A stretch of DNA of 64,000 bases from Enterobacter sp. kpr-6 (GCF_900116015.1 NZ_FOYH01000001.1:372001-436000); one strand, 5' to 3'; counted from the stretch's first letter, positions 20,100-30,654 are shown. A program made the numbers and translations. Notes: generated by a model from the sequence alone, not told the origin.

Positions 20100-20322
20100 G
20101 ATGTCACCCTTGCTGTAAGACCCCAGCATAACTGTAGACCCAGTTTCGTGCCCCCGTGAAATGTGGCGGTTTTTCGCACAAAAAGTGCACGAAAAGGTGA
20201 CAAAGCGCAGGGATATTGTGACGATGTGCACGTTTTTTGATTTTTTCAGAAGGCTTCACAGAAAGTTCAGCACACACCCTGTATGTTACGCGCTTTGGCG
20301 TTATCGGTAAGCGGTATTGAGT

Positions 20323-22011
20323 ATGTACGAGTTTAATCTGGTGTTGCTGCTGCTACAGCAGATGTGCGTTTTTCTGGTCATTGCATGGTTAATGAGTAAA
20401 ACCCGCCTGTTTATCCCGCTGATGCAGGTTACCGTCCGGCTCCCGCATAAACTCCTGTGCTACGTCACCTTCTCTATTTTTTGCATCCTGGGTACTTACT
20501 TCGGCCTGCACATTGAGGATTCCATCGCCAACACCCGCGCGATTGGCGCAGTGATGGGCGGTCTGCTGGGTGGCCCGGTGGTGGGCGGGCTGGTCGGACT
20601 GACCGGCGGGTTACACCGCTACTCGATGGGCGGTATGACGGCGCTCAGTTGCATGGTCTCCACCATTGTTGAAGGGCTGCTCGGCGGCCTGGTGCACAGC
20701 TTTCTTATTAAGCGCGGGCGCACCGATAAAGTCTTCAATCCGCTGACGGCGGGGGCGATCACCTTTGTGGCAGAACTGGTGCAGATGCTGATCATCCTGC
20801 TGATTGCCCGGCCTTTTGAAGATGCGTTGCATCTGGTTAACAGCATTGCCGCCCCGATGATGGTCACCAACACCGTGGGTGCGGCGCTGTTTATGCTGAT
20901 TTTGCTCGACAAGCGCGCGATGTTTGAAAAATACACCTCCGCGTTCTCGGCAACCGCGCTGAAAGTCGCCGCCTCGACCGAGGGCATTCTGCGGCAGGGG
21001 TTTAACGAAGAGAACAGCATGAAAGTCGCTCAGGTGCTGTTCCGCGAACTGGATATTGGTGCGGTGGCGATCACCGATCGGGAAAAGCTGCTGGCGTTTA
21101 AAGGCATCGGTGACGATCACCATCAACCGGGGCGGCCCATTTCTTCCGCCTGGACGTTAAAAGCGCTGGAGACGGGCGAAGTGGTGTATGCCGACGGCAA
21201 CGAAGTGCCATACCGCTGCTCGCTGCACCCGAACTGCAAACTGGGGTCAACGCTTGTGATCCCGCTGCGCGGTGAGAATCAGCGGGTGGTGGGCACGATC
21301 AAACTCTATGAGGCGAAAAACCGCCTGTTCAGTTCAATCAACCGCACGCTGGGGGAGGGGATCGCCCAGTTGCTGTCGGCGCAAATTCTCGCCGGGCAGT
21401 TCGACCGGCAAAAAGCGCTGCTCACCCAGTCGGAAATTAAACTGCTTCACGCGCAGGTGAACCCGCATTTCCTGTTTAACGCGCTCAATACGCTGAAAGC
21501 GGTGATCCGCCGCGACAGCGATCAGGCCGCGCAACTGGTGCAGTTTTTATCGACCTTTTTCCGTAAAAATCTCAAGCGCCCGTCGGAAGTGGTAACGCTC
21601 GCCGATGAGATCGAACATGTGAACGCCTACCTGCAAATCGAAAAGGCGCGCTTTCAGTCGCGATTACAGGTGACGCTGTTTGTGCCGGATGAGCTGGCAA
21701 ATCAGCATCTGCCCGCTTTTACCCTGCAACCAATCGTCGAGAACGCCATCAAGCACGGCACTTCGCAGCTACTCGGCACCGGCGAAATCAGCATTACCGC
21801 CAGCCGTTTACAGCAGCATCTGGTGCTGGCTATTGAAGATAACGCCGGTCTGTATTCACCCGGCGCTGAAGCGGGCGGGCTGGGGATGAGCCTGGTCGAT
21901 AAACGGCTGCGCGCCCGGTTTGGTGACGACTGCGGGATCACCGTGAACTGCGAGGCTGACAAATTTACCCGTATTACCCTACGACTGCCGCTGGAGGAGA
22001 GCCCATGTTAA
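20323..22011 (+). CDS. btsS: Pyruvate-sensing histidine kinase BtsS (YehU)
   Basis: This 562-residue LytS-type sensor kinase has about six N-terminal membrane helices (5TMR_LYT), a GAF-like domain (about residues 215-350), and a His_kinase/HATPase region with the phosphorylated His in [15 protein letters not shown]. In E. coli it binds external pyruvate with high affinity and phosphorylates BtsR. The ATG at 20323 ([11 protein letters not shown]) matches the K-12 start; a TTG two codons earlier is rejected. It overlaps btsR by seven bases. The btsT target gene is not in this window. Confidence 0.95.
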   Translation: MYEFNLVLLLLQQMCVFLVIAWLMSKTRLFIPLMQVTVRLPHKLLCYVTFSIFCILGTYFGLHIEDSIANTRAIGAVMGGLLGGPVVGGLVGLTGGLHRYSMGGMTALSCMVSTIVEGLLGGLVHSFLIKRGRTDKVFNPLTAGAITFVAELVQMLIILLIARPFEDALHLVNSIAAPMMVTNTVGAALFMLILLDKRAMFEKYTSAFSATALKVAASTEGILRQGFNEENSMKVAQVLFRELDIGAVAITDREKLLAFKGIGDDHHQPGRPISSAWTLKALETGEVVYADGNEVPYRCSLHPNCKLGSTLVIPLRGENQRVVGTIKLYEAKNRLFSSINRTLGEGIAQLLSAQILAGQFDRQKALLTQSEIKLLHAQVNPHFLFNALNTLKAVIRRDSDQAAQLVQFLSTFFRKNLKRPSEVVTLADEIEHVNAYLQIEKARFQSRLQVTLFVPDELANQHLPAFTLQPIVENAIKHGTSQLLGTGEISITASRLQQHLVLAIEDNAGLYSPGAEAGGLGMSLVDKRLRARFGDDCGITVNCEADKFTRITLRLPLEESPC

Positions 22012-22724
22012 AAGTGCTGATTGTGGATGATGAGCCGTTAGCGCGGGAAAACCTGCGCGTGCTGTTAAACGAGCACAGCGACATCGACATCGTCGGCGAA
22101 TGTGCTCATGCCATCGAAGCGATCGGGGCGGTGCACAAGCTGCGCCCGGACGTGCTGTTTCTCGATATCCAGATGCCGCGCATCAGCGGGCTGGAGATGG
22201 TCGGGATGCTCGATCCTGAGCATCGCCCCTATATCGTCTTCCTCACCGCTTTTGATGAATACGCGGTAAAAGCCTTCGAAGAGCACGCGTTTGATTATCT
22301 GCTCAAGCCGATTGAAGAGAAGCGGCTGGATAAAACCCTCGCGCGTCTGCGTGTTGACCGCAACGTGCAGGACACCTCGGTGCTGCCGGAAAATCAGGAG
22401 GCGCTGAAGTTTATTCCCTGTTCCGGTCACAGCCGTATTTATCTGCTGCAAATGGCGGAAGTCGCCTATGTCAGTAGCCGGATGAGCGGGGTGTATGTCA
22501 CCAGTCAGGACGGCAAAGAGGGGTTTACGGAACTTACGCTGCGCACGCTGGAAAACCGCACGCCGCTGATGCGCTGCCACCGGCAATATCTGGTGAACAT
22601 GGCGCACTTAAAAGAGATCCGCTTTGAGGATAACGGGCAGGCGGAATTGCTGTTACGTGACGGTCATACCGTGCCGGTCAGCCGTCGTTATCTGAAGAAT
22701 CTAAAAGAAGCGCTGGGTCTGTAA
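22005..22724 (+). CDS. btsR: LytTR response regulator BtsR (YehT)
   Basis: The 239-residue regulator has a receiver domain (residues 1-120, phosphoacceptor Asp54 in LFLDIQMP) and a C-terminal LytTR DNA-binding domain containing [11 protein letters not shown]. Its length equals the K-12 protein. Together with BtsS it activates the pyruvate transporter gene btsT in E. coli. The start overlaps the btsS stop by seven bases, and GGAGAG precedes it, so the pair is translationally coupled. Confidence 0.95.
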   Translation: MLKVLIVDDEPLARENLRVLLNEHSDIDIVGECAHAIEAIGAVHKLRPDVLFLDIQMPRISGLEMVGMLDPEHRPYIVFLTAFDEYAVKAFEEHAFDYLLKPIEEKRLDKTLARLRVDRNVQDTSVLPENQEALKFIPCSGHSRIYLLQMAEVAYVSSRMSGVYVTSQDGKEGFTELTLRTLENRTPLMRCHRQYLVNMAHLKEIRFEDNGQAELLLRDGHTVPVSRRYLKNLKEALGL

Positions 22725-22778
22725 AACAGCGGGATCGTGGTAAACTGCGTTTTTGTATTTTTCTTCACCGAAGGCATT

Positions 22779-23255
22779 ATGATCAGTAACGATATTTTAC
22801 GAAGCGTCCGCTACATCTCTAAATTCAACAATCAAGATCTGCTGCGTATCTTCGCACTGGGTGAAGCGGACGTAACCGCGGAACAACTGGTGCCGTGGTT
22901 GCATAAAGAAGATGAAGAGGGCTTTGTGCGCTGCCCGGATATTCTTCTGGCCTGCTTCCTGAATGGTCTGATTTATGAAAAACGCGGCCGGGACGAATCA
23001 GCCCCTGCGCTGGCGGTGGAGCGTCGTGTTAATAACAATATCGTGCTGAAGAAACTGCGCATTGCTTATAACCTGAAGACCGACGATATTCTGGCGATCC
23101 TTACTCAGCAGCAATTCCGCGTGTCGATGCCGGAAATCACGGCGATGATGCGCGCCGCCGATCATAAAAACTTCCGTGAGTGTGGGGATCAGTTCCTGCG
23201 TTATTTCCTGCGCGGGCTGGCGGTGCGTGTACACGCGGAGAAACCGTCAGCGTAA
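22779..23255 (+). CDS. yehS: DUF1456 protein YehS
   Basis: The 158-residue cytoplasmic protein consists of two DUF1456 repeats (about residues 1-65 and 80-150). It is conserved with K-12 YehS through INNNIVLKKLRIAYNLKTDD. No function is known; the family is confined to gamma-proteobacteria and relatives and has been likened to small nucleic-acid-binding folds. The start at 22779 matches the family; an in-frame extension to 22737 is unsupported. It follows btsR by 54 bases and may be co-transcribed. Confidence 0.9.
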   Translation: MISNDILRSVRYISKFNNQDLLRIFALGEADVTAEQLVPWLHKEDEEGFVRCPDILLACFLNGLIYEKRGRDESAPALAVERRVNNNIVLKKLRIAYNLKTDDILAILTQQQFRVSMPEITAMMRAADHKNFRECGDQFLRYFLRGLAVRVHAEKPSA

Positions 23256-23261
23256 TCATGA

Positions 23262-23290
23262 AGGCCCGGCAACTGGCGCTGCCGGGCTTT
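23262..23290 (+). terminator. GCCCGGC/GCCGGGC hairpin between yehS and yehR
   Basis: GCCCGGC and GCCGGGC form a stem around a ten-base loop, flanked by A-A on the left and T-T-T on the right. It lies between the convergent ends of yehS and yehR and can act in both directions. Its sequence resembles the hairpin at 51,968 (both contain GGCCCGGCAAC). Confidence 0.6.
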
Positions 23291-23297
23291 AAGAGAG

Positions 23298-23756
23298 TTA
23301 CTTAACTTCTTTAAATCCACGTGATTTCAGCAGCGCTTCCGATTTGGACATGCTGATGCCTTCTTTCACGTCACCGGTAAATTCCGCGCCCTGAATTTTT
23401 TGCAGCGCGTCGCGGTCAACCACGGAATAATCCACTTTCAGTGTTTCAGTCGCGTAGGTATCGCTGTAGTCCAGGCTCTCTTCCACGCCTTTAATCGATT
23501 TGTATTTTTCGCTGATTGGCCCCAGACGCTGCATTGCTTCTTCTTTATTCGCAACGCCCAGACCGGCGTAGTGCAGGGTATTTTTTGCTGTCTGACGCAG
23601 CACGACGTCATTTTTGTAGTAGTAAGTGAGGGAGAGATCGGTTTTGCCATCAGACCATTCGAAAGTCTTACTCTCTTCTTTATCGCCACAGGCGCTGACA
23701 GCAATGACCAGCACAGAGGCAAAAAGAATGGCGGCATATTTTTTTATGATATTCAT
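23298..23756 (-). CDS. yehR: DUF1307 lipoprotein YehR
   Basis: The 152-residue lipoprotein has a signal peptide whose lipobox ends VSAC; Cys23 is the predicted lipidation site, and the following GDKEE is polar. The mature DUF1307 domain matches K-12 YehR. The function is unknown. The start at 23756 (MNIIKKYAA) follows AAGGAACAGT. In K-12 it lies at the end of the yehL-yehR region; here those neighbours are missing and metG follows directly. Confidence 0.9.
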   Translation of the reverse strand: MNIIKKYAAILFASVLVIAVSACGDKEESKTFEWSDGKTDLSLTYYYKNDVVLRQTAKNTLHYAGLGVANKEEAMQRLGPISEKYKSIKGVEESLDYSDTYATETLKVDYSVVDRDALQKIQGAEFTGDVKEGISMSKSEALLKSRGFKEVK

Positions 23757-23802
23757 ACTGTTCCTTAAAATGTAACGGTGTCCTCCTGAAGAATAGTGCA
23801 AT

Positions 23803-23834
23803 AAAAAAGGGCGCTGTCAAAACAGCGCCCTTTT
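23803..23834 (-). terminator. Bidirectional-looking terminator of metG
   Basis: GGGCGCTGT pairs with ACAGCGCCC around a four-base loop. It is flanked by six A on the left and four T on the right, so the minus-strand transcript of metG ends in a T-run. It begins five bases past the metG stop. Confidence 0.9.
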
Positions 23835-23838
23835 CGGA

Positions 23839-25872
23839 TTATTTAACCTGCTGGCCCGGTTTGGCTCCTTCGTCCGGGCTTAACAGGAAGATATCGCTCC
23901 CGCCAGGTCCTGCGGCCATCACCATGCCTTCGGAAATACCAAAACGCATTTTGCGCGGGGCCAGGTTTGCGACCATCACCGTCAGGCGACCAATCAGCAC
24001 CTGCGGGTCCGGGTAGGCGGAACGGATACCGGAGAAGACGTTGCGCTTCTCACCGCCCAGATCCAACGACAGGCGCAGCAGCTTGTCAGAACCCTCAACG
24101 AATTCGGCGTTTTCAATCAGCGCCACGCGCAGATCGACTTTGGCGAAATCATCAAAGGTAATGGTTTCTGCAATCGGATCGTCTGCCAGCGGGCCAGTTA
24201 CCGGCGCGGCGGCGGCCTTCACTTCTTCTTTCGAGGCGTCGACCAGCGCTTCAACCTGTTTCATTTCGATACGGTTGTAGAGCGCTTTGAAGGTGTTGAC
24301 CTTGTGGCCGAGCAGCGGCTGCTGGATGGCGTCCCAGGTGAACGTGGTGTTCAGGAACGCTTCGGCGCGCTCACTCAACTCCGGCAGCACCGGTTTCAGC
24401 CAGGTCATCAGCACGCGGAACAGGTTCAGACCCATGGTGCAGATGGCCTGCAGATCGGCGTCACGGCCTTCCAGTTTCGCCACCACCCACGGGGCCTGCT
24501 CGTCAACGTAGCGGTTTGCCACGTCAGCCAGCGCCATGATTTCACGTACCGCTTTACCGAACTCGCGGCTTTCCCACGCTTCGCCAATGCTGGCTGCGGC
24601 ATCGGTGAAGGTCTTGTAAAGCTCAGGATCGGCAAGCTCAGACGCCAGCACGCCATCAAAACGTTTGGCGATAAAGCCCGCATTGCGTGACGCCAGGTTA
24701 ACCACTTTGTTAACGATGTCGGCGTTCACGCGCTGCACGAAATCTTCCAGGTTCAGGTCGATATCGTCGATGCGCGAGGAGAGCTTGGCGGTGTAGTAGT
24801 AGCGCAGGCTGTCAGCGTCGAAGTGGTTCAGCCAGGTGCTGGCTTTAATGAAGGTGCCGCGCGATTTGGACATCTTCGCGCCGTTCACCGTCACGTAACC
24901 GTGTACGAACAGATTGGTTGGCTTACGGAAGTTGCTGCCTTCGAGCATCGCAGGCCAGAACAGGCTGTGGAAGTAGACGATGTCCTTACCGATAAAGTGA
25001 TAAAGCTCGGCGGTGGAGTCTTTCTTCCAGTATTCGTCAAAGCTTGTGGTGTCGTTGCGCTTGTCGCACAGGTTCTTGAAAGAGCCCATATAGCCGATTG
25101 GCGCATCCAGCCAGACGTAGAAATATTTGCCCGGCGCGTTCGGAATTTCAAAGCCGAAGTAAGGCGCATCGCGGGAGATATCCCACTGTTGCAGGCCGGA
25201 TTCAAACCATTCCTGCATTTTGTTCGCCACCTGCTCCTGCAACGCACCGCTGCGGGTCCAGGCCTGCAGCATTTCGCTGAAAGAGGGCAGGTCGAAGAAG
25301 AAATGTTCAGAATCGCGCATTTCAGGCGTTGCGCCGGACACCACGGATTTCGGCTCGATAAGCTCAGTCGGGCTGTAGGTTGCGCCGCAGACTTCGCAGT
25401 TATCGCCATACTGATCCGGGGATTTACATTTCGGGCAGGTGCCTTTCACAAAACGATCCGGCAGGAACATGCCTTTTTCCGGGTCGAAAAGCTGAGAAAT
25501 GGTGCGATTCTTAATAAAACCGTTCTCTTTCAGGCGGCCATAAATCAGTTCTGACAGCTCACGGTTCTCGTCGCTGTGCGTCGAGTGGTAGTTGTCATAG
25601 CTAATGTTAAAGCCTGCGAAATCGGTCTGATGCTCCTTGCTCATCTCACCAATCATCTGCTCCGGGGTGATCCCAAGCTGCTGGGCTTTCAGCATGATCG
25701 GGGTGCCGTGAGCGTCGTCAGCGCAGATGAAATTGACTTCATGGCCGCGCATTCGCTGGTAACGGACCCAGACATCAGCCTGGATGTGCTCCAGCATATG
25801 GCCGAGGTGGATGGAGCCGTTGGCGTACGGCAGTGCGCACGTTACCAGAATTTTCTTCGCGACTTGAGTCAT
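23839..25872 (-). CDS. metG: Methionyl-tRNA synthetase
   Basis: The 677-residue class I synthetase charges tRNA-Met and initiator tRNA. The HIGH-type motif is HLGH in [11 protein letters not shown]. Four zinc-binding Cys are in [17 protein letters not shown], and KMSKSRG is the second signature. The anticodon-binding helical domain follows, and a C-terminal EMAP-II-like dimerisation and tRNA-binding domain begins near residue 575. The start at 25872 ([10 protein letters not shown]) gives the K-12 length. It is divergent from mrp, and yehR lies directly downstream. Confidence 0.98.
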   Translation of the reverse strand: MTQVAKKILVTCALPYANGSIHLGHMLEHIQADVWVRYQRMRGHEVNFICADDAHGTPIMLKAQQLGITPEQMIGEMSKEHQTDFAGFNISYDNYHSTHSDENRELSELIYGRLKENGFIKNRTISQLFDPEKGMFLPDRFVKGTCPKCKSPDQYGDNCEVCGATYSPTELIEPKSVVSGATPEMRDSEHFFFDLPSFSEMLQAWTRSGALQEQVANKMQEWFESGLQQWDISRDAPYFGFEIPNAPGKYFYVWLDAPIGYMGSFKNLCDKRNDTTSFDEYWKKDSTAELYHFIGKDIVYFHSLFWPAMLEGSNFRKPTNLFVHGYVTVNGAKMSKSRGTFIKASTWLNHFDADSLRYYYTAKLSSRIDDIDLNLEDFVQRVNADIVNKVVNLASRNAGFIAKRFDGVLASELADPELYKTFTDAAASIGEAWESREFGKAVREIMALADVANRYVDEQAPWVVAKLEGRDADLQAICTMGLNLFRVLMTWLKPVLPELSERAEAFLNTTFTWDAIQQPLLGHKVNTFKALYNRIEMKQVEALVDASKEEVKAAAAPVTGPLADDPIAETITFDDFAKVDLRVALIENAEFVEGSDKLLRLSLDLGGEKRNVFSGIRSAYPDPQVLIGRLTVMVANLAPRKMRFGISEGMVMAAGPGGSDIFLLSPDEGAKPGQQVK

Positions 25873-26004
25873 AGTGGGCATTACTTCTTCTGTAAAAAAA
25901 GGGGTTTTGATATTACCAAAACGGTCATTATTAAGTAAGCACAAACCTTTTTCTTTCAGGTAAACTTGCTACACGAGCAAACCTACAAGAACAAAGGAGT
26001 CGGG

Positions 26005-27114
26005 ATGACCTCGCAATCCCACGCCAAATCACCGGAAGCCTTGCGCGCACTGGTTGTCGGCACGCTGGCAAACTTTCAGCACCCCACACTTGCGCATAAT
26101 CTCACCGCCCTGAAAGCCGTGCACCACGTTGCGTGGCTGGATGACACCGTGCATATCGAACTGCTGATGCCGTTCGCCTGGCGCAGTGCGTTTGAAGAGC
26201 TGAAAGAGCAAAGCAGCGCTGAGCTGTTGCGTCTGACCGGTGCCAAAGCCATTGACTGGAAGCTGTCGCATAACATCGCCACGTTAAAACGTGTGAAAAA
26301 TCAGGCCGGTATTAACGGCGTAAAAAATATTATTGCTGTCAGCTCCGGCAAGGGCGGGGTGGGTAAATCCTCCACTGCCGTTAACCTTGCGCTGGCGCTG
26401 GCGGCAGAAGGGGCGAAAGTCGGTATTCTGGATGCTGACATTTATGGTCCGTCGGTCCCGATGATGCTCGGCACCGAAGGCGAGCGCCCGACCTCACCGG
26501 ATGGCACCCACATGGCACCGATTATGGTGCATGGGCTTGCGACCAACTCGATTGGTTATCTGGTGACGGACGAAAATGCCATGGTGTGGCGCGGGCCGAT
26601 GGCCAGCAAAGCGCTGCTGCAATTGTTGCAGGAATCTCTGTGGCCGGATCTGGATTATCTGGTGCTGGATATGCCGCCGGGCACCGGTGATATTCAACTG
26701 ACGCTGGCGCAAAACATCCCGGTAACGGGTGCGCTGGTGGTCACCACGCCGCAGGACATTGCGCTGATCGACGCCAAAAAAGGCATTGTGATGTTCGAGA
26801 AGGTCGAGGTGCCGGTACTGGGTATCGTTGAAAACATGAGCATGCACATTTGCAGCAACTGTGGTCATCATGAGCCGATTTTCGGCACCGGTGGCGCGCA
26901 GAAGCTGGCAGAGCAGTACCACACGGAACTGTTAGGCCAGATGCCGCTGCACATCAGCCTGCGTGAAGATCTGGATAACGGTACGCCGACGGTGATTCAC
27001 CGCCCGGACAGCGAGTTTACTACGCTGTACCGCAAGCTGGCTGGCCGCGTTGCCGCGCAGTTGTACTGGCAGGGTGATGTGATCCCATCGGAGATTGCGT
27101 TCAGAGCGGTGTGA
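26005..27114 (+). CDS. mrp: Iron-sulfur cluster carrier ATPase Mrp (ApbC)
   Basis: The 369-residue cytoplasmic P-loop protein has a small N-terminal DUF59/MIP18-like domain and a deviant Walker A GKGGVGKSS. A CxxC (CSNCGHHE, about residue 283) binds the bridging Fe-S cluster in the dimer. It assembles and transfers Fe-S clusters, and Salmonella ApbC mutants have a thiamine-synthesis defect. AAAGGAGTCGGG precedes the ATG at 26005, and the length equals K-12 Mrp. It is divergent from metG. A synteny change follows its 3' end. Confidence 0.95.
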   Translation: MTSQSHAKSPEALRALVVGTLANFQHPTLAHNLTALKAVHHVAWLDDTVHIELLMPFAWRSAFEELKEQSSAELLRLTGAKAIDWKLSHNIATLKRVKNQAGINGVKNIIAVSSGKGGVGKSSTAVNLALALAAEGAKVGILDADIYGPSVPMMLGTEGERPTSPDGTHMAPIMVHGLATNSIGYLVTDENAMVWRGPMASKALLQLLQESLWPDLDYLVLDMPPGTGDIQLTLAQNIPVTGALVVTTPQDIALIDAKKGIVMFEKVEVPVLGIVENMSMHICSNCGHHEPIFGTGGAQKLAEQYHTELLGQMPLHISLREDLDNGTPTVIHRPDSEFTTLYRKLAGRVAAQLYWQGDVIPSEIAFRAV

Positions 27115-27120
27115 AATTGC

Positions 27121-27215
27121 CCCTCACCCCGGCCCTCTCCCTCAGGGAGAGGGTGAAAGGCGAGTCCGTGCACTGACTGTCCCCTCTCCCTGAGGGAGAG
27201 GGTTAGGGTGAGGGT
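27121..27215. repeat. Two-headed intergenic repeat, copy 2 (mrp/pflF)
   Basis: The 95-base element has the same order as copy 1: a type A arm (CCCTCACCCCGGCC), palindromic CCCTCTCCCTCAGGGAGAGGG, a 28-base spacer, a second palindrome, then the type B arm GGTTAGGGTGAGGGT. It fills the gap between the convergent mrp and pflF genes. It marks the point where two segments that are distant on the K-12 map adjoin. Confidence 0.87.
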
Positions 27216-27220
27216 CAACC

Positions 27221-29653
27221 TTACAGCGTATGCTCAGTACGGGCGATAATATCGTCCTGCGCATCCGGCGACAGCGCCGTAAAGAACGCCGAATACCCCG
27301 CCACACGCACCACTAAATCACGATACTGATCCGGGTGTTTCTTCGCTTCCAGCAGCGTTTCACGCGACACGATGTTGTACTGAATATGCCAGCCTTTATG
27401 CACTTCAAAGAAGGTGCGCAGCAGCATCATCAGCTTCTGGCGGTCAGAATCATTTTCCAGCGTTGCCGGGTTCAGCTTCTGATTAAGCAGCACGCCGCCA
27501 AGAATCGAATCCGTTGGCAGTTTACCCACCGAACCCATTACCGCTGTCGGCCCCAGATGATCCGTACCGGATGACGGGCTTGCGCCTTCCGCCAGCGGGG
27601 TATAGGCCTTACGTCCGTCTGGCGTTGCCATCGTTGCTGCGCCAAACGGCACGTTAGCGGAGATGGACGAGGTGCCTGCGTAGTAGTTACCACCCACCGG
27701 ACCGCGACCGTAGCGCGGGTTGTGGTACTGCTTCAGCTCTTCAATATAAGTCTGGTACGCACGGGCCAGCAGCAGATCGACGCTGTCATCGTCGTTGCCG
27801 TATTTCGGCGCGCTGTTGATCAGGCGCTGACGCAGTTGTTCATGCGTCAGGCCCTCATAATCTTCCGCCAGCGCTTTGGCCAGTTCCTGTTGCCCGATTA
27901 CGCCCTGGTCAAATACCAGTTTTTTCACTGCCGCCAGGCTGTTGCCGAGGTTGGCGATGCCGACCTGCAAACCGGATACCCAGTCATACTTCGCGCCGCC
28001 CTGTTTGATGCTCTTTGCGCGCTCAATACAGTCGTCCACCAGCGCGGAGCAAAGAATATCGTGCACGTTCTCTTCCAGCATGGTGTCAACGACATATTCA
28101 ATCTCAATGGATTTACGGGTGTAGTAGCGGATCTGGGTGTCCCAGGCGTCCATGACTTCGTCAAAGGCCGTGAAGTTGCCCTGTGACAGGGCTTTGGCCT
28201 GCGGCAGGAACACTTCGCCGCTGGTGGCGTCGCGACCGCCTTCGAGGGCTGCGAGCATCACGCGGGCAAAGTTGATGAAGCTCATGCCGGTGCAGCGGTA
28301 GCCCCATTTGCCGCCGACGGCGGTTTCGATGCAGCCAATCGCCGCGTAGTCATAGGCGTCAGACGGCTCGATACCCAGTTTGATAAATTCCGGGATCACG
28401 ATTTCGTCGTTGTTAAAGGCCGGCATCCCGAAGCCGCAGCGGATCACCTGCACGCAGGCGTCGAGGAAGTCGTTGCTCATGCCCGCATGGTAACGCACGC
28501 TGAGGTTTGGCTGCGTGGAGCGCAGGCGACCGCAGGATTCGAGAATGGCATACGACAGCGGGTTTACTGCGTCGCGCGCCTGACCGTTGACCAGATTTTG
28601 CCCGCCGATGGTGACGTTCTGGTACAGCGGGCTACCGGCAGAGGCTTTGGAATGTGAGCCGGAGCGGATCTTGTTCACTTCCAGCAGCTTCAGCCAGCAG
28701 GAGTGCAGCATTTCAATGGCGTCTTCACGGGACAGGGTCTGATCCAGTTCCACGTCGCGGCGGTAGAACGGGTAGAGATACTGATCCATGCGGCCAAAGG
28801 AGACGGAGTGACCGTTAGATTCAATCTGCAAAATCAATTGAATGAAGTAGCACAGCTGCAACGCCTGCCAGTAGGTTTTCGGCGCGCTGTGGGCAATCAC
28901 GTCGCAGTTTTCCGCCATCGCCAGCAGTTCATTGCGGCGGCTTTCACGGGATTCATCGCGCGCCATCTCACGCGCCAGGTTTGCGAAACGGGTAATGTGA
29001 TCGCTGACGGCGGCCAGCACGATATCAATCGCTTTCAGGAACTGGTCCCCGTGCAGATCGTCAAGCACGGTCAGGTTGATGCGCGAGCGGCGTTCAGCCA
29101 CTTTTGCCCGCAGGCCGTCAAGACCTGAATCCAGCAGCAGCGGGTAGTTCACCGCCAGATGCGCATCGCCGGAGGTCATGTTGCCTTCCGCTTTAATAAT
29201 GCCGGTCGCCAGCAGCGCTTTTTGCTCATCGGTAAACATCCCGTAGCAGCGATCCTGCACCGTCTGGCCACGCCACCACGGGCAGACCGCGTGCAGCACC
29301 TGTTTATTTTCTTCACTGACGGCAAAACCCGCACCCGGACGGTCGGCCAGATCGTCGATCTCTTTTTCAATCCACGTGACGGTGTATTCCGGGAAAATCG
29401 GCGCGGCGCGCACTTCACTGGCCTGGTTGCCGATGATCAGCTCGTCGTGTTTGATCCAGATGGTACGGCTGGCGAGGTGATGGGCGAGGGCGATCGCGCG
29501 GCGGACCGGGATCGGCTTGTCCATATTCTGCTGGTAGGCTTCGGTGTAATGCAGCGCACGTTCGGTGCACACCGGCGGTTTCACGATGTTAATCAGCGCG
29601 GCTTTGTGCGCTTTGATGCGGTCGGTCAGGGTATCAAGACGTAATGTGGTCAT
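27221..29653 (-). CDS. pflF: Glycyl radical enzyme PflF (YbiW), anhydroglucitol-6-phosphate lyase type
   Basis: This 810-residue glycyl radical enzyme has exactly the length of K-12 YbiW and is near identical throughout. The radical Gly786 sits in RVAGYSAFF near the C terminus, and the thiyl Cys441 in AAIGCIETAVGG, a dehydratase-type GCxE motif rather than the pyruvate formate-lyase CC pair. I recall published work showing YbiW opens the ring of 1,5-anhydroglucitol-6-phosphate to give 1-deoxyfructose-6-phosphate, which FsaA then cleaves. It is activated by the adjacent PflE, which starts four bases upstream in the same operon. It requires anaerobic conditions. Confidence 0.93.
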   Translation of the reverse strand: MTTLRLDTLTDRIKAHKAALINIVKPPVCTERALHYTEAYQQNMDKPIPVRRAIALAHHLASRTIWIKHDELIIGNQASEVRAAPIFPEYTVTWIEKEIDDLADRPGAGFAVSEENKQVLHAVCPWWRGQTVQDRCYGMFTDEQKALLATGIIKAEGNMTSGDAHLAVNYPLLLDSGLDGLRAKVAERRSRINLTVLDDLHGDQFLKAIDIVLAAVSDHITRFANLAREMARDESRESRRNELLAMAENCDVIAHSAPKTYWQALQLCYFIQLILQIESNGHSVSFGRMDQYLYPFYRRDVELDQTLSREDAIEMLHSCWLKLLEVNKIRSGSHSKASAGSPLYQNVTIGGQNLVNGQARDAVNPLSYAILESCGRLRSTQPNLSVRYHAGMSNDFLDACVQVIRCGFGMPAFNNDEIVIPEFIKLGIEPSDAYDYAAIGCIETAVGGKWGYRCTGMSFINFARVMLAALEGGRDATSGEVFLPQAKALSQGNFTAFDEVMDAWDTQIRYYTRKSIEIEYVVDTMLEENVHDILCSALVDDCIERAKSIKQGGAKYDWVSGLQVGIANLGNSLAAVKKLVFDQGVIGQQELAKALAEDYEGLTHEQLRQRLINSAPKYGNDDDSVDLLLARAYQTYIEELKQYHNPRYGRGPVGGNYYAGTSSISANVPFGAATMATPDGRKAYTPLAEGASPSSGTDHLGPTAVMGSVGKLPTDSILGGVLLNQKLNPATLENDSDRQKLMMLLRTFFEVHKGWHIQYNIVSRETLLEAKKHPDQYRDLVVRVAGYSAFFTALSPDAQDDIIARTEHTL

Positions 29654-29657
29654 AGGG

Positions 29658-30557
29658 TTATCCTCGTAACGTGGCGGTCAGACCGCTTTCGCGTGCATAG
29701 TCTTGTGCAAACGTCAGCAGATCCGTTGCGTCTAGCGGTTTGTCTGGCGCAGTGTAGGGCTGGCCGAGCAGGTGATACTTATTCATGCCCAGCGTGTGGT
29801 AAGGCAAAAAGTGAATGTCGCGGACGTTAAGCTCGTCAGCGGCAAAACGGGTAATGGCTTTGATGGACGCTTTATCCGCGTTAAAGCCAGGGATCAGCGG
29901 CACGCGGATGGTTATTTCCTTGCCCAAACGGGCGAGGCGCTTGAGGTTTTCCAGCACGCGCTTTGCCGAGCCGTCGGTCCAGTCTTTAAAGATTTTGTTG
30001 TCGACGTGCTTAAGATCGGCAAGAAAAAGGTCGACACAGGACAGTGAGGGTTCAACGTAGTGCCATGGTACGTGCAGGCAGGTTTCCACGGCGGTATGAA
30101 TACCCGCCTCATGGCTGGCTTTAAACAGCGCGGCGGCCATTTCCGGGTGCATAAAGGGTTCGCCGCCGGAAAGGGTGATGCCGCCGCCGCTGCGATCGTA
30201 AAACGGCTTATCGCGCAGGACGGTCGCCATGATCTCCGCAACCTGTTTTGTTTCGCCGCAAACGCTCAGGGCCTGCGTCGGGCAGCAGTCTGTCAGCGCA
30301 TCAAGGCATTTATCATCAAGACGCTCACGGTGAATGAGCAGACCATTCAGCGCCCGGCTTATCACCTCCGGCGCGGCCTGCTGGCATAATGTGCAGCCGT
30401 CCAGACACAAACGCGCGTCATACAACAGATCGCGCTTAAGCGAGCGGCTTTCCGGGTTCTGACACCAGCGACAGCCGAGTGAGCAGCCTTTCAGAAACAC
30501 CACGGTACGGATACCGGGACCATCGTGGGTGGAATAGCGCTGAATGTTGAAAATCAT
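29658..30557 (-). CDS. pflE: Glycyl-radical activating enzyme PflE (YbiY)
   Basis: The 299-residue radical SAM enzyme generates the glycyl radical on PflF using S-adenosylmethionine. The [4Fe-4S] cluster motif is Cys25-x3-Cys29-x2-Cys32 (CSLGCRWC), SAM-binding follows at SGGEP, and an insert with a further Cys-rich stretch ([16 protein letters not shown]) resembles a ferredoxin-like domain. The start at 30557 (MIFNIQRYS) is chosen from the family; an extension to 30626 runs through the promoter region. It is the first gene of the pflE-pflF operon, divergent from fsaA, with an FNR-like box in between. Confidence 0.93.
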   Translation of the reverse strand: MIFNIQRYSTHDGPGIRTVVFLKGCSLGCRWCQNPESRSLKRDLLYDARLCLDGCTLCQQAAPEVISRALNGLLIHRERLDDKCLDALTDCCPTQALSVCGETKQVAEIMATVLRDKPFYDRSGGGITLSGGEPFMHPEMAAALFKASHEAGIHTAVETCLHVPWHYVEPSLSCVDLFLADLKHVDNKIFKDWTDGSAKRVLENLKRLARLGKEITIRVPLIPGFNADKASIKAITRFAADELNVRDIHFLPYHTLGMNKYHLLGQPYTAPDKPLDATDLLTFAQDYARESGLTATLRG

Positions 30558-30584
30558 AACCTGCCCCTTATCTTTCGTATGAAG

Positions 30585-30590
30585 ATTAAA
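30585..30590 (-). promoter_or_regulatory. Candidate -10 element of pflE-pflF
   Basis: Minus-strand TTTAAT would give transcription start near 30578. The centre of the FNR-like box is then at -41.5, the class II activation position. Confidence 0.4.
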
Positions 30591-30612
30591 ATACTTTCGA
30601 ATGAAAGTTATT

Positions 30613-30626
30613 TTGATTCGGGTCAA
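30613..30626. promoter_or_regulatory. FNR-like box between pflE and fsaA
   Basis: TTGAT-TCGG-GTCAA matches the FNR consensus TTGAT-N4-ATCAA at nine of ten positions. It lies in the divergent intergenic region, 55 bases from the pflE start and 65 from the fsaA start. Both divergent genes belong to an oxygen-sensitive pathway, so FNR control fits. Binding has not been tested. Confidence 0.65.
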
Positions 30627-30648
30627 GTAAAAGGCAGGTAATGTGAGG

Positions 30649-30654
30649 TAAATT
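30649..30654 (+). promoter_or_regulatory. Candidate -10 element of fsaA
   Basis: TAAATT would give transcription start near 30661, placing the FNR-like box centre at -41.5 on this side too. Confidence 0.4.

Noticed and set aside
20215-20235. TGTGA-N6-GCACG upstream of btsS as a CRP site
   Set aside because: The right half-site is poor (no TCACA), so I would not call it without binding data.
24823-25554. 243-codon plus-strand frame inside metG
   Set aside because: It is antisense to an essential gene whose catalytic motifs are all in the minus-strand frame.
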